Assembly: GCA_024362935.1 (NCBI GenBank)
Contig: JANCRA010000019.1
Span: forward strand, 898,001-962,000
Source of the DNA: Setophaga petechia
Lineage: Eukaryota > Chordata > Aves > Passeriformes > Parulidae
Direction of reading: 5' to 3'
DNA length: 64,000 bases
The position numbers and the translations under genes are program-made. Shown piece after piece: positions 14,251 through 26,500 of the stretch (its first letter is position 1; each line of letters opens with the position of its first letter). The notes beneath the pieces were generated by a model. It did no database searches. It saw only the letters and a list, made by a program, of their open reading frames with translations, and was not told where the DNA came from.

Positions 14251-15601
14251 GAAACACACCAGCAAACAGCTGCAATAAAAATTATTTGTCTGGACAATCA
14301 GGGAACTGTCTCCTAAGGCTATGATGTTAAATTTGGATGCAGCAGTGGAGAATTTTGCACAAGAAAACAAAATTGACTACAGTTTTTCAGATGCAGAATA
14401 AGACAGGCTTTAGGCATGATTTTTTTCTAGTCTTAGGAACAGAAATACTTTTGTGGGCTTGGATTGCTGTCATTTCGTTTTTTGGTCCCGTATAAAAGAT
14501 TCCTTCACCTTTTTCAGTGCCTTAGAAAGGATACACATGAATGATTACCTTGCATATGGTCATCCAAGCCCACCTGGTTGGGTGGTGCAGGCAGCTGGGT
14601 CTTCACCTTCTAAAAAGAAGCAGTAGACTTTTAACAGCTGACAGCCCATTTACTGGTGCTTGCTTCTCTGCATTGTTGTGCTATTTTGTACTTTTAAGGG
14701 TTTTTTGCGGACCTAAATGAAAATGAAACTGCTTGAATCCCCAATCTTATGTGCTAGAAATAGGCAATGTTTAGTAAACCAGTTCCATGGGAAAAGCTGG
14801 GAGAGGATCCATAGTCCTGCCAGTTCGTAGTCAAGGCTCCTGATTTGGTTTTTGTACACTTGATGGGTTGAGCTGAAGTTATCCAAAAAGTGGCCCGTGA
14901 CACAGGTCAATCCTAGAAATATTGACCAACAGCCATGGTTTGGACTTAATAAATGTTTAGATGACCTTCAAGGCTTTGGATGATAATCCTTACAGGCTAA
15001 GACTGGGAATAAGACATTTCATGGCTTCAAATATGATGCTGTCACACCAGTTAATTGCTCTCATCACAAGGTACAAAGTGCAGGGTAGCTTCATTTAAAT
15101 CCCCTGTGGACCACAGATCCTTCATTGCCTACACTGCTTCATCATTTGCTCTTGAAAATCTTGTAGGAAACTGAAGGACTCCATGGAGAACCAAAACAAA
15201 TTGGGAGATGAGTGAAACAGGGAAGGTGGAGTGGAAATGTCAGATAAGATACATTCCCACTGTATTTTTGACCAAGAGTGAAGGAACTTGTTACAGCCTA
15301 TCACAACAAAAATTTCTTCGTTTTGCCCCAGCTGCCACTTTTTAACTTCTTTTTTTATTTATCTCACAGTAACTGACATTCATGCTTGGGCTTTACTTAG
15401 TTTTCTGTTAGCATTTCCAAAAGCTTTACCATGAAGGGGTAAATCCTGTTGGACAAAGCCCCATACAGTGGATGGTGTTGTATATGTATAATCATCATAA
15501 ATAATAGAGTGATTTGGGTTGACAGAGCCCTTAATGATTGTGTAGATCCAACTTGCTTGCCATGGACAGGAACACCTTCCACTAGATCAAGTAATGTTTC
15601 T

Positions 15602-15621
15602 AATCAGTATCTAATGTGTGC

Positions 15622-15678
<57 letters not shown>

Positions 15679-15698
15679 TATATAAAATCAGTATCTAA
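15602..15698. repeat. (TA)n microsatellite flanked by 13-bp direct repeat
   Basis: A TG/CG leader runs into about 30 TA dinucleotides (15,625-15,684) with a single G interruption at 15,660. The 13-mer AATCAGTATCTAA lies at 15,602-15,614 before the array and again at 15,686-15,698 after it. The flanking duplication suggests that the array arose or expanded together with a duplication of its edge. A long TA tract can extrude as a cruciform. Confidence 0.95.
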
Positions 15699-15763
15699 GG
15701 TATATAATATGATTTATGATGATTATAAATACAACTATATGCATGATCCATGCATGCATTTTG

Positions 15764-15801
15764 TTAAATCCCCTGTCCATGTAAAGTGACAGGGGATTTA
15801 A
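15764..15801. repeat. Perfect inverted repeat (14-bp stem, 10-nt loop)
   Basis: TTAAATCCCCTGTC at 15,764-15,777 is the exact reverse complement of GACAGGGGATTTAA at 15,788-15,801. The 10-base loop is CATGTAAAGT. It lies 66 bp downstream of the repeat flanking the (TA)n array. No oligo-T follows on the plus strand and no gene is adjacent, so a terminator role is not supported. Confidence 0.9.
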
Positions 15802-18800
15802 ACAGCCTGACACATTCTTTCCTTCCAAATAACCTGGCCTCTACATATACAGTGAGGTCACACGTGAAGGAAACAGGAGCCAGAGTTGGCTCCAAAAGGC
15901 AATTAAGAATCAGACATTGTATAATTTTTTTCTTCAAATCAAGTTTTAGAAGACTGTTCATAATCAGTTTATTCACATAAATGTCTGTTTCCTCACTCAA
16001 ATTCCAGTCATCTGTGGTACAATTAAATGCATGAAATAAAAGAGCTTTCCCTGGATAATACTAAATTACTACTCTCTTCTGAAAAGGAAAGTTGTTTTGA
16101 AGAAATTCACAATAAAGGCAAAGCTGTTGATCTACATAGGCAGAAAGACATACCATGCCAAGTTTCATTTATGTATGTTTTTGTTTTTTCAATGTTTTGT
16201 CAAGCACCCTGCAGCACAGTTCAGAGATAGCGGGTAGTGTTTGAATGAGTGGGTAAAGGATGTCAAACTGAGTACAAGAATTAATGCATTGGCCTTGACT
16301 ATGGAAGGTCTGGTTGATTTAAAAGCTAATTCAATGATACAAGCCTTCACTCAGCTGGTTTGTTCAAAGTATGCAAGCAGAGTTTTTTCTCTACTTCTTC
16401 TTTTCCTCCTTGTCTTTTCAATGTGTGTTGCAGGCCTCAGGCATCTGTTCACAGGCTTTCTTTTTCTTACTGTGGAGAAAAATCTTCTCACCTGTCTGAA
16501 AGATGGAGTTAGGACACCACACCACTCTCATTAGTTGTGAAAGAATTTTCTTGCCTCCTTTTGGTTCTCGGCATGCCTTTTTTTGTGTCACTCATGCCTC
16601 CTAAACCTCCCCCAGCTATATCACCTCAGGACACTCACCACCTAGTACAGCAAGCTGTGAGATGCTCAGCATTTTCCTCTGATCAGTGCTGGTCCTCTGT
16701 GAGCCAGCTGCTGTGCCATGAGGAGGATGGGGTGGGCTGGAGGCGGGGATGGGAACTCTGGCTGCTTGGAAATTAAGCCAACGAGCTCCTCCTCCTGTTT
16801 CTAGATCACTGGTCTGCAGAATGACAGTCTGGGGGTCACTTGGTCTAGATCTCCAGCTGGGCTTGTCATGACACCTAATTCAGAGCTGGGACTGTCTCAT
16901 CCTGTTATAATTGGATCAGTTTCTGGCTTGTCTGGACAATGGAGGAGTTTTGTAACACTTGTGTGTATATCCAATACTATATGGACTTTTCTTGCAAGGA
17001 CTTGTTTTGTCACAATTGAAGTGACATAGTCATGTAAAAAAAGCAGAAAAAGAATAAATCTATCAACTTGCCAAATAAAAATGGCCTTCTTGAATCAATC
17101 TTAATTTGACATTTGTGTAATTATGGATTATTTACCAAGATCCAGTCTTCTGCTCATAGTATAGAAATTGTGAAGGTGCCTGGCACTAGTAAATTAGATA
17201 ACAAAAAGGGTGATTTGTCATTATTACAGATCATTAGTTCTTTTCATGTTTAAACTTGCCCTTTCCAAAGACAGACTTCCTTTGGGTGTCTGGAAGATAC
17301 AAAATATTTCATTTAAGTCCCAGCTGGTCTGTTGGTCATTGTACTGCATTGATTCCGCCCTTGCGCAGAAAACAGCATTAAAAGCTACATAAAGTGTGAG
17401 CTAAGAGAGCAAGGTGCAAGTGGACAAATAAGTTTTTGCCAATAGAGAGATTGTAAGGTCAGGAGCTTTATCAGCAGCCAAAATGTGAAAAGTACAGGGT
17501 TTGCACCTTTTCCTTGGACTGATACATCCTCTGTTCTGCAGCTCTTTAAGAAAAGAGATCTCTTAATGGGGGATACATGAAACTCCCAGAGGTTTGATAA
17601 AACTGTCTGAACTGGACCACTTGGAAATGATGGCATCCTAAAATCCTTTTCTTTGAAGGAAGGAAAGTGTTACTGTGCTGCCCTCTAATGCTCACAGCCT
17701 TGCATTCCCTTGTGGATGGAGAGGTTTGAGGTTAGTGTTGCTTAATAAGCAAACCACTGTTTTTGTGTCTGCTCTCATCACATAAAATTGGAAAAACGGG
17801 GCTTTATGCTAAATTCCGTGTTGCTTTTCCTATGCAAGCACGCTTGTTATTATGCAGTGAAATCATGAATTATGGAGTGCTTTGGGGCAGTAATCCAATT
17901 TGTGGATATTTCATTTGGAGTGTGCCATGAGTGAATTGTCCCACTGTGATGTATTGATAAGCCCTAGGCTCATAGTGTCACTGAGAGGTAAAATAAGGCA
18001 ACTCAACACAACTGGGAAAAATAGGGGAACCATCCTTTTACAAAATCGTGATAGACATGTCAGGTTCCTGTGTCTTTAAATTTTAGAGCATGTAAAAATG
18101 ATGCTCTGTGGTCTATTATATCTTGCAGAACCATTTCACAGGATCACTTAATCTTTTTCAGGAGTTTCCCTACACTGAGTTTCTTACTGTTCTCCCTCTG
18201 CATCACCTAAAACCCTATGAAAACTTAAAACTGCCATCCTAATCCAAGACTGAACACCCAAGATTTGTGCTTTCATACCTCCTGTTTTGCATTTAAATAG
18301 ATGCCAGCAGATCCCCCACTTCTTCCTTGCAAAGAGATGCAGAAAAGGAGGAAGCAGAAGTGGTCAGGAGCTCCAATTTAAGGCTCAATATTATTCAGGG
18401 CCCTTTTAACTCCAAAACTTGACCTTGAAGTCTGAGAGCTATAGCAGCAGCCACACAATTATTACTAGGATGGGGGCAGGAGGAGGAAGAGGAGGGAAGG
18501 TAGGGAAGCAAGCAGAGACATATCTCCACAGAAACCCAGTGAGGGTCAGGATCTAAACTAGCTTATCAAGCTGCATAAATATTAATCATACTGTTTAAGA
18601 CTATATTCTGCTCCATCTGCAGAGTTGCACTCTAAGAGGTGTCTCTAACAGGTCATGATATCTCTAAGCATCTTTTATTAATAATTAAAACACTATATCT
18701 TGAATTACCAACTGGTTCATGGAAGATATTGCTGTGTTGGCAGTGTCAGGCAGGGGAGAGCCTAGTGCATAATGACGAGGTGAAGGGGTTAGGTATGCAG

Positions 18801-20476
18801 CCTTTTGCCTTTCTCTTCATTATTTACATTTCAGTGCTTCCTAAAAGCTGTGAGAATGTGCCCTTCTTGTGTTAGGATCCTGTTCCACACCTCTTTTGCC
18901 CATCTGCAAAATGACAATGCTTTCATTTGTCAGGATCTTTGAGGCCTGACAGTGAAAAGCCTTATAGAGGAGATGTTCTGGAAAAGAATTTCTATGCCCA
19001 AGAGTTTGTTTGTTAAAATGTACTAATGGCATTGTTAAATGTCAGCACCAACAAATTTTGCTCTGTCTGTGGTCTTAGACGGTCACAGGCAAGCTCTCTC
19101 CCTTCAGGTTTTGGAAAAAGAAAATTCACATTAAGGAAACAAAAATATACATGTAAGAATTCCTTTCTGCCAAGAAGGAACAGGAGAAAATGCAGCACAG
19201 TGATTTAGCAGAACATCACCAAGGAGTGCTGAAAGGCATTAGCAAGACTCAAGTGGTGATGGTAGAGGAATGTCAGAGCCATGGACTAGCAAGTGGAAAG
19301 GTGGAAGGATGAAATGCCAGCTCATCATATGGCTCGTAGCACACAGGAATATATGTGTGATCAGCAACCACCCCCCCTTCAGGCATCTCAGCCATAGGAA
19401 GTGAGAACAGAGTAGTAACAAAGGGAGAAGGTGCAACCAATGCAGATATTTTAATTCTGAGCTTGTGTTTCTTTTTCCATTGGAGGTGAATTTGCATCTG
19501 GCAACAGGCATTAAAGTGTGTACAAAGGTGGGTCTGTGTCTTCTGGTCTGCCACAACAGTAAAGTGCAGGGGATGAAGTAGAGAGAGACAGCATTGAGGC
19601 CACACAATGAAAAAGGGACTCTGAAAGAAAGATGTCCAAGGAAATAATGATCCAAGCATTATGGTTTATGTGGTGTAATCCCTACTCTACCAAGATTATG
19701 GGTTTAGCTATGGATGTGGTGAAACTGAGGCAACCAGGACTCTTGTGGAGTGTGGTATTAGATTGCATCCATGCTTGAAATTAATTTGGCCACCTGTGAT
19801 GTCCTTGGATCACTCTCTGCTCTACCAAAATATGCAGAAAAATTGAATCTGTGAGCACCTGTATCTCAGGCCATACTTAAATCCATGCAAATAGGTATTG
19901 CATGCAGTTGTGTTTGAAATTCCTTGTGTCAAAAACTCTTTTTCTCTTTGGAATGGTGCAAAAGGATTTCAGAACTGAGTTCACATCATTTGCAAAACGA
20001 TGTGACCCACATTTTTAATTCCTATGCACATTAACTTTACATGGGGATGGGGAAGGGAATCTCTGATGAGAACAGTTGAAGTTCCCAATGAAGCTGTTAG
20101 GGAGCTGCCTGATTTTTACAGACATGGGAATTTACTTGTTCTCATCTAGTCATAAGATTTCTTTCGCTCTTAAAGAAGCCTGGACACCAAATTTATTAGA
20201 CAACAAATCTGCAAGAAGTAAAAGAAAACCCTCAGAAGCAAATGCTGATGAGATTGTTTAGAAAAAGTTTTGTACAGTATAAGGCACTCACACAAATGGA
20301 GATGAACTTTTTACTTCCTTTTTGGTAACTGTTTTAGCACCCATTACCTCCTTTGCTTCTCTTTTGTGCTCCTTCTGTCATTGTTTTTTTAATTCCATTT
20401 TCTCATGATAGCTGATTCACAGGAAGCTCTTAATCTTTTGGCAAGGTGCTGTAATTCTGTGAAAAAATATTAGATA
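15802..20476. other. Non-coding DNA, with a possible conserved stretch near 17.8 kb
   Basis: No supportable gene. Open frames reach 138 codons (two overlapping minus-strand frames at 19,239-19,659) without any recognisable domain or codon signature. A purine-rich GGAGG/GAAGG tract is at about 18,470-18,515. The stretch 17,760-17,960 has a dense homeodomain-type ATTA/TAAT vocabulary, typical in look of vertebrate conserved non-coding elements, but this cannot be tested here. Confidence 0.55.
18885..18975 (+). mobile_element. Possible ancient MIR-like SINE 3' part
   Basis: CCCATCTGCAAAATGACAAT resembles the MIR core motif (CTCATCTGTAAAATGGGGAT). It is followed by TTGTCAGGATCTTTGAGG and GTGAAAAGCCTTATAGAGG, in the order expected of the MIR 3' section (TTGTGAGGATTAAATGAG, then GTAAAGCGCTTAGA). 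Divergence is high, and the tRNA-like head is not recognisable upstream. Confidence 0.33.
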
Positions 20477-20582
20477 GCTAAGCTGAGGGAAAAGAGAATT
20501 AAGGGACATGTCTGAGGTCACACAATAGGTTAATGGCTAATCACAGTTTGAATCCAGGAACTTCTAGTTATTAGACTTTTTC
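20477..20582 (-). mobile_element. MIR-like CORE-SINE remnant
   Basis: On the plus strand this reads as the reverse complement of MIR. A segment like GAGGCACAGAGAGGTTAAGTGACTT appears as GCTGAGGGAAAAGAGAATTAAGGGACAT. It is followed by the well-kept block TGAGGTCACACAATAGGTTA, then TTTGAATCCAGGAACTTCTA, which matches the expected order (GGTCACACAGCTAGTAAG, then TTCGAACCCAGG). The order and spacing of three conserved blocks make chance unlikely. MIR-type SINEs are ancient in amniotes, so a diverged copy in a bird is plausible. The ends are approximate. Confidence 0.62.
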
Positions 20583-23500
20583 TGCAATCGACTGTGTTGT
20601 CTCCTGGAACTCTGATGTGCTATAATATCACTTAAAAATTGACATAAGTGTCGCATAGGTGGAAATTAAAAATGTGGTCAGGAGAAAAAAATTGAGTTAT
20701 TGGGAATCATTAACAAGCTTCCAACACTGATCACTTCTTAAACAAATAGGCTGGATTCTGATAAGACATATCTGACACCCTCAGAACAATTAATCAAGTC
20801 TCAGAAGTGGCAAGCTTCTGTAATAATATCTTACTTGTAGATCACTGAACATCCACTGAACACTGTACTTGTAATAACTTTCTTCCTTTTGTTTCCATGG
20901 TGGAATATGTTGGCACTTACTGCTCTGCTGGGAACGTTATATGGGAGAAATTCTGGACCAAGGCAGAGTACTGCTCTCCTTTACCTGTCTCCTTCCAATT
21001 AAACCTCCATAGATTTATGTCTTAATAAAACAGCAGTTATACTTTCTTTTTTTCAGTTCAAATTTGCAGTTAAAAACCACTACTCCACACATAATAGGTG
21101 CTGTCTGCAATTGCTTAAATTGGGCATAAACATTCATTGCCTCCTTAGCTAACAAATGTAACCTTGCTGTTCGAAGGAATGAGGAAAATTCCACTCAAGG
21201 TCAAGTGATCTGATGTTTCCAGGCAGCCTCATTACCCACATTAGCACTGTAGAAGACGAGGCAGAACATCTGGTAGTGCCATAATAAAGATAGAAATGTA
21301 TGCATATTTGCTTAACTCTTCATGTCAATGTTGAGCCTGTGCTTTCATTTTGGGTCAATGTTCTGAAAAGCTGCTAGTCTCAGTGTTGAGATTAGGCTCA
21401 AATGGTTTCTTGACCTCTACAATTCCTTATGTCCAAAACAAAACCATGGGGATACTGAAATTATCATCTCTTGCTGCTTGGCAGCACTATCAGATTTCAG
21501 GCAGAGATGGCCTAGCCAATCTGATATGGATTTTGTCTCACACACCTGACACCTACGAGGTAGCTCTTTATTGGAGAGCTATTGGCAATCCTCTGTCATT
21601 GTGTCCATCAGGAAGGTTTGCTCACCGTAATGAAAGTGAGTAACAAACCTGGAAGAAAAGAGAATGTCTTTGCAGCACTAGAGTTTTTGAGCTCCTCTCT
21701 TACTGCCCTCTAATGAGTTTCTTCCCCAGTGCTTTGCTTTCAGATTCTTTGGAGGGTGTGGAAGAGCAGCAGCATCTCACCAGTTCCTGCAGGAGCAACC
21801 CTCCTTTGCTCATTTGAGGTGCACAGCTGTCATTTACAGAGCTCCTTGTTTCTTTGCTTGACTCCTATCCTCAAAAGAGTACTTCTGGATCTATTCTGCA
21901 TCCATAGGTTATGATCACATACTGACAGCTGAAAGACATCTCTCTCTGGCTTTGCATTTTTCCTGAAGTCTGACACATCTGAGGTGTGTAAGGAGGGAAG
22001 TGTAAGATCTGGCTCTACAACTCCTTGTTTTGTGGAAACACTGCTGCTCAGAGTATCTTAGTATGGAATTTAGAAGAGCTTTTCCTTCCTTAAAGGCAGG
22101 GTAGCACTGTAAAAGAGTAGTGCTGGGCTGAAAAGTTGCCTGAAATATATGTTCAGTACAGCCCATCCACACAGTATGACTGCTTTGTATCCTATTAGCA
22201 GTCCTGTTTATTTCAGTGCAGTGCACATGAATCTATTCAACATTCAGAAACTCCTGCTGCAGGAGCTATGGTCACCAAAACCTTCACCTTTTGTGATCAA
22301 AAGATCCCAGACACTCTTGCTCCCAGAAGGTCCAGAAATAAAGTCATAAAACCAGAAAGTTATCCAAAGAGTTGCTGTGGGGTATGCTGTGTTGGTCTGG
22401 ACCTAGATGCAGAAGGCAGCCAGGAAAAAGGGAAGATACTGGGTGGGGCAGTGTCAGACATGAAACTGGTCCTCTCCCACTCCCCCCCATTTCTTCCCTA
22501 CGTACATGTCTTCATTTTAAAATGTAGAAGGGACATCAGGATCATCCTCCAGTGAAAATATTTCAGCCTTAGTCATCATAATGCTGCAACCAGGAATAAT
22601 AAACACATATTCATAGTGACTGTTTGGAAACTGCTGCAGACAGAAGCACAGGAACAGTATCCAGTGATTAACAGTGGGCAATGCTGCCTTTTCTAAGGTG
22701 GCCTTAGTGGAGTTCCATGCAGAGATGTGAAACCAAGATAATCTAAACCCACATTTCACTCCATATGTTGTATTGCCTTAGCACACTTCCTTGCCTGTTT
22801 TTTAAAGTGCTTCAATTCAGAGTAATTTAAAACCTCATCAGTACTCACTAGAGAGTTGGGGTTTAGAACCTCAGTCAATTAAGTCCATGTGGATGAGTAA
22901 TAGGAGTAAAAATCACAGTTTTCAGAGCAGAAAAAAAAGAGAAAGGAAAAGAAGAAAAAAGATTCAATAGCCTAGCTATTCAAAAGCAATTATATTTTTA
23001 GTTACACAGAGAGACATTTTCAGACTTCTAATTGCTCCAAATCTATCTGCTAAAGAGTCATTACATTCCATTTTAACCCCTCTCTGACACCAGGAACTAA
23101 TGCTGTAATTGAACTGTGTCACCAGTGATCTCAGTTCAAAATCATTAGTGAAGTTGTTCTTTTTCATATTTGCTCTAACATTTCTGCTCATTGCTTACAG
23201 GCATGGGGCCAGATTTGCTGCCAGCATATGTGGGTACAACACCACTGAGATCGGTGCTGTTGTGTCCAATTAGGCCTGTGATGAGGTTGGCCCCATGTGC
23301 TACGAGCTTTCATTAACCAATATATTCCCATTACAGACTGTGATCTGTTCACCCAACTACATCTTCTTTAACATGTGGCAATGCAGTAGAATAAAACTCA
23401 GCAGGGTCATGCTTTGAATTCTCCCCATTTTTATGTTTTTTTTTTTTAATATCAGAACCCCATCTTTGGATAATTTCATATCCACACATGTGACTCACAT

Positions 23501-26500
23501 TTCACGTGCAGACAATCAAGGAACAATATTTTTAAAGAACTTGGGTTGCTGTGTGCTTTCTGATTCCTTGTTTATAGCAATGGGTACTTTCCATCTCCTT
23601 TTTCTCCACAGCTTTTAACTGAAGAATGAGAGAAACTGAATCAGAATATCATGGTAAACATGTTAATAAGGTTCCATGCAGCTTATGTGTTATGGGTTTT
23701 GTTGCACTTATGAAAAAAAGAAACATTAAATGTCAGGGATATTTCTAAATGCAGGCTTGTAAGGTGATATTTAACCATAAACAGTATGATAGTTATTGGC
23801 AACTGATAATGTGAGTCCTATAGCAATCTGTTAATTAAGATTCCACCCACATTTCTAGTTTAAACTCTGCCATAAAAATATGCTCTATACTATAATCTGG
23901 AACACAGATTTTAGCACAGCAGTGCTTTTTGTTTGTTTTGTTTTTAATTCCAAAAAATCGTTCAGCCATTTTATAGCTGAGAAAGGCAAAGACTAAGCTA
24001 GAAGTTTCCAAGAGCTCAGTTATGATCTTGCACAACTCATCTGAACTCAAGATTAATGCTTACAAATGCAATAACTCAATCCCATTCCCATGGCATTTGA
24101 CAGCTTAGTGCCCAGCATTTAGTCAGCAGGTACTGGAGGAGTTTGCTGGTGCCAGTGTCTATCAAACCTGATTCATAACCTGCCTTACTCCTCTGAGCAT
24201 GTGCAGGCCAGACAGATGTCATTATTTATGACCCAGCTCTGCCTGTGCTCCCCGTGATGGAGTGTGCACCACTCGCCTGTGTTAGCACTTACTGCAAAGC
24301 TCTCCTCAGTATAACTCTGGTTTCAGCACAACCATGCAACCAGCTCACATCTGATTAATGCAGAGCACAGGAGAAGCTAGCTTGTGGCCATCTATGTGTT
24401 ATTGTGTAGATAGAACCTGAGGAGAAAATACTTTCTGGGCCAAACTGTGGCTCACAACCTGTTGGAATGGTTACATTGAGATGAGCAACCCAATTTCCAT
24501 TTTTACCTGTCTGATATTGAAACCAGGCACTCTAGGGACAGAAAAATGAGCTTGTATCTGGGTCAAGTTCCTGGTTAACTAGGTCACTGCCATGAATTTT
24601 CCACCTGCAGCCAGCTTTGCTCCCAGGGCAAGAGCAAATGCCATGGGTGACACACACAATGTCGGACACGCTTCCAACACTTCCATCCAACAAAACACAA
24701 CTTCTTTCCCCAACTCAGTCAGCTGGTGGCTCAACAGCCCTTCCCTCTCTGAGGAGAGAGCATCAGTGCTGATGGAGACATACAGTGGTATGGAGTGGAG
24801 AATGGATCCTTGGTAAAACCAACCCAGAGGTGAGTGGGAAAAAAATGGACAAAAAAATCTCCCCAGCTTGTTTTAAGCTGCTTGGTTTCCCAATCTTATT
24901 CACTTCTGGCTGCATCAACACTTATGGCCTCATCCACCAGTAAGATCTGATGCTGGTCCAGTGGGAGAGCAAAGCAGAAGAGAGTACAGAGTAATCTGCT
25001 GTAACAGCACTGCTGACTGGAGGCAACTTAATGTGTACAGGGATCTGTGGCTCAAAAATGCAGGTGTGATGGTGTAGTGATCACCAGCATCACTCTGCAA
25101 TATGCTGTGTTTGTTTGAGAACTCAGTTTTTGACTCAGGCTATGACCAATGCATAATAGTGAAAGACCAGATTGACTTCATGAATCTTTGATCTGGTTCA
25201 AATTCAGCTTCTTTCTTTGAAGCTTAATAAGAGGTTTTATATCCTTTTTACAAAATTGTATCTAAATTTACATTAGTTTTACTGTTATTATGTGACTACC
25301 AAATCAATAATATAATCTTTTTTTCAGTATTTACTTAGCATAATAAAAGCTGGAAAATTACCTAAAAAAAGTGAAATTAAAAACGTTCCCCAAGCACAAA
25401 CAGAATTAAAAGACTCTAAAAACTCCATACTCCCAGCTCCTCTCACTTTATGTAAACATTAGCCTGAGCTTCTCTAAGGCACTCAGTACTTTTTTAGCTC
25501 AATTCCCCGAGTTCAGCACCTGTCCACGTAAACATCCCTGGCCTTTTCATGGCAATTGGAGGGCAGCTCTGTGAGACCTTCCTAACAGCTCTACTCTACA
25601 GCAGGTCACAGATCTGCTTCCCCCCTTACATCCTTCATTTACCCAAAAGGTACCTTCCTCTCAGCCATACTGAATGCATCCAGATCATACAGGAGGCAAG
25701 ACACCAGCATAAATGCTGATTATTCTTATTACCTGTTGGAAAATAATAATTATCATTACGTTTCCAAAATTAGGTTCCACATTAATGTCTTCCTGTGGTG
25801 CCCTTTATATTCCACCATAGAAGTCTAATCTGCAACTAGTCTTTCTTGCTTCTGTGGGATTATTTTATCATCTTAATGTTCCTCTAATAGACAGTATTTT
25901 TGGCACATGAAATGATGAGTGTGTATTGTAAACCAATTAAGCTTCATTTTAAAAAGAAACTGTGATAGGCTATGGAAAAACATCATGAAGCACTGAGAAA
26001 TGCTTGAATTTCTTGATAGCTCCTGCCATCAGAAACTGTGTTGTTTAGTCATTCTGCTAAACCATTGGAACTGTTTTATTTTTAGATTATATGGCTCCTC
26101 TGCTAACCTTTTTCTTGTTCTGTAGAACTAATTACCATCCCATACACTATTGCAAATACCTTTAGTTTAAAGCAAAAGTTAGATTTATTCAGTGATTCTT
26201 TCTAAAAATGCGGGAAACAAAGACATGCACGCCCTCTAACTAATATTATTCTGTGGAAAATTTCATTTCAGCCACCATCATATTTTAAAGAGTTAATTTC
26301 CATTTTGACTGTGTTTTATTAATAGGGCACTGGAAGCTTATAAACACTTCAAGGCTTTTAAGATTGTGTTTTTGCAAAAATGATTAATTATGCAGTGTTA
26401 TGGATTATGATGCCCTCCTTTCCATGGTTTCCAGACTTCTTGCTTGTTGTCATGTAGCTCCAACAGTTCGATGAACACAAGAATATATTTTTCCCTGTGT

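Larger units (their letters stand above)
9377..15601. other. Non-coding DNA
   Basis: No supportable gene. Open frames stay below 117 codons and lie opposite or over other frames of similar length. A 16-base poly-T run is at 9,766-9,781. A weak SINE-like stretch and a 14-base direct repeat near 14.1-14.25 kb are listed separately. Nothing else was recognised. Confidence 0.6.

Noticed and set aside
15764..15801. Hairpin considered as a transcription terminator or ncRNA
   Set aside because: The genome is a vertebrate one, no gene lies beside it, and no U-tract follows. A microRNA precursor would need a longer imperfect stem.
19239..19659. Two overlapping minus-strand open frames of 138 and 128 codons
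   Set aside because: Two different frames open over the same DNA, with no domain in either, is the pattern of chance openness.
23950..24030. Possible MIR-like word CCATTTTATAGCTGAGAAAGGC
   Set aside because: Only one block resembles MIR. The adjoining sequence does not continue the match.
25060..25210. tRNA-like words (GGTGTAGTGATCACCAGC, then CTGGTTCAAATTCAGC)
   Set aside because: The spacing between the A-box-like and B-box-like words is far too long for a tRNA, and no SINE body could be recognised between or after them.
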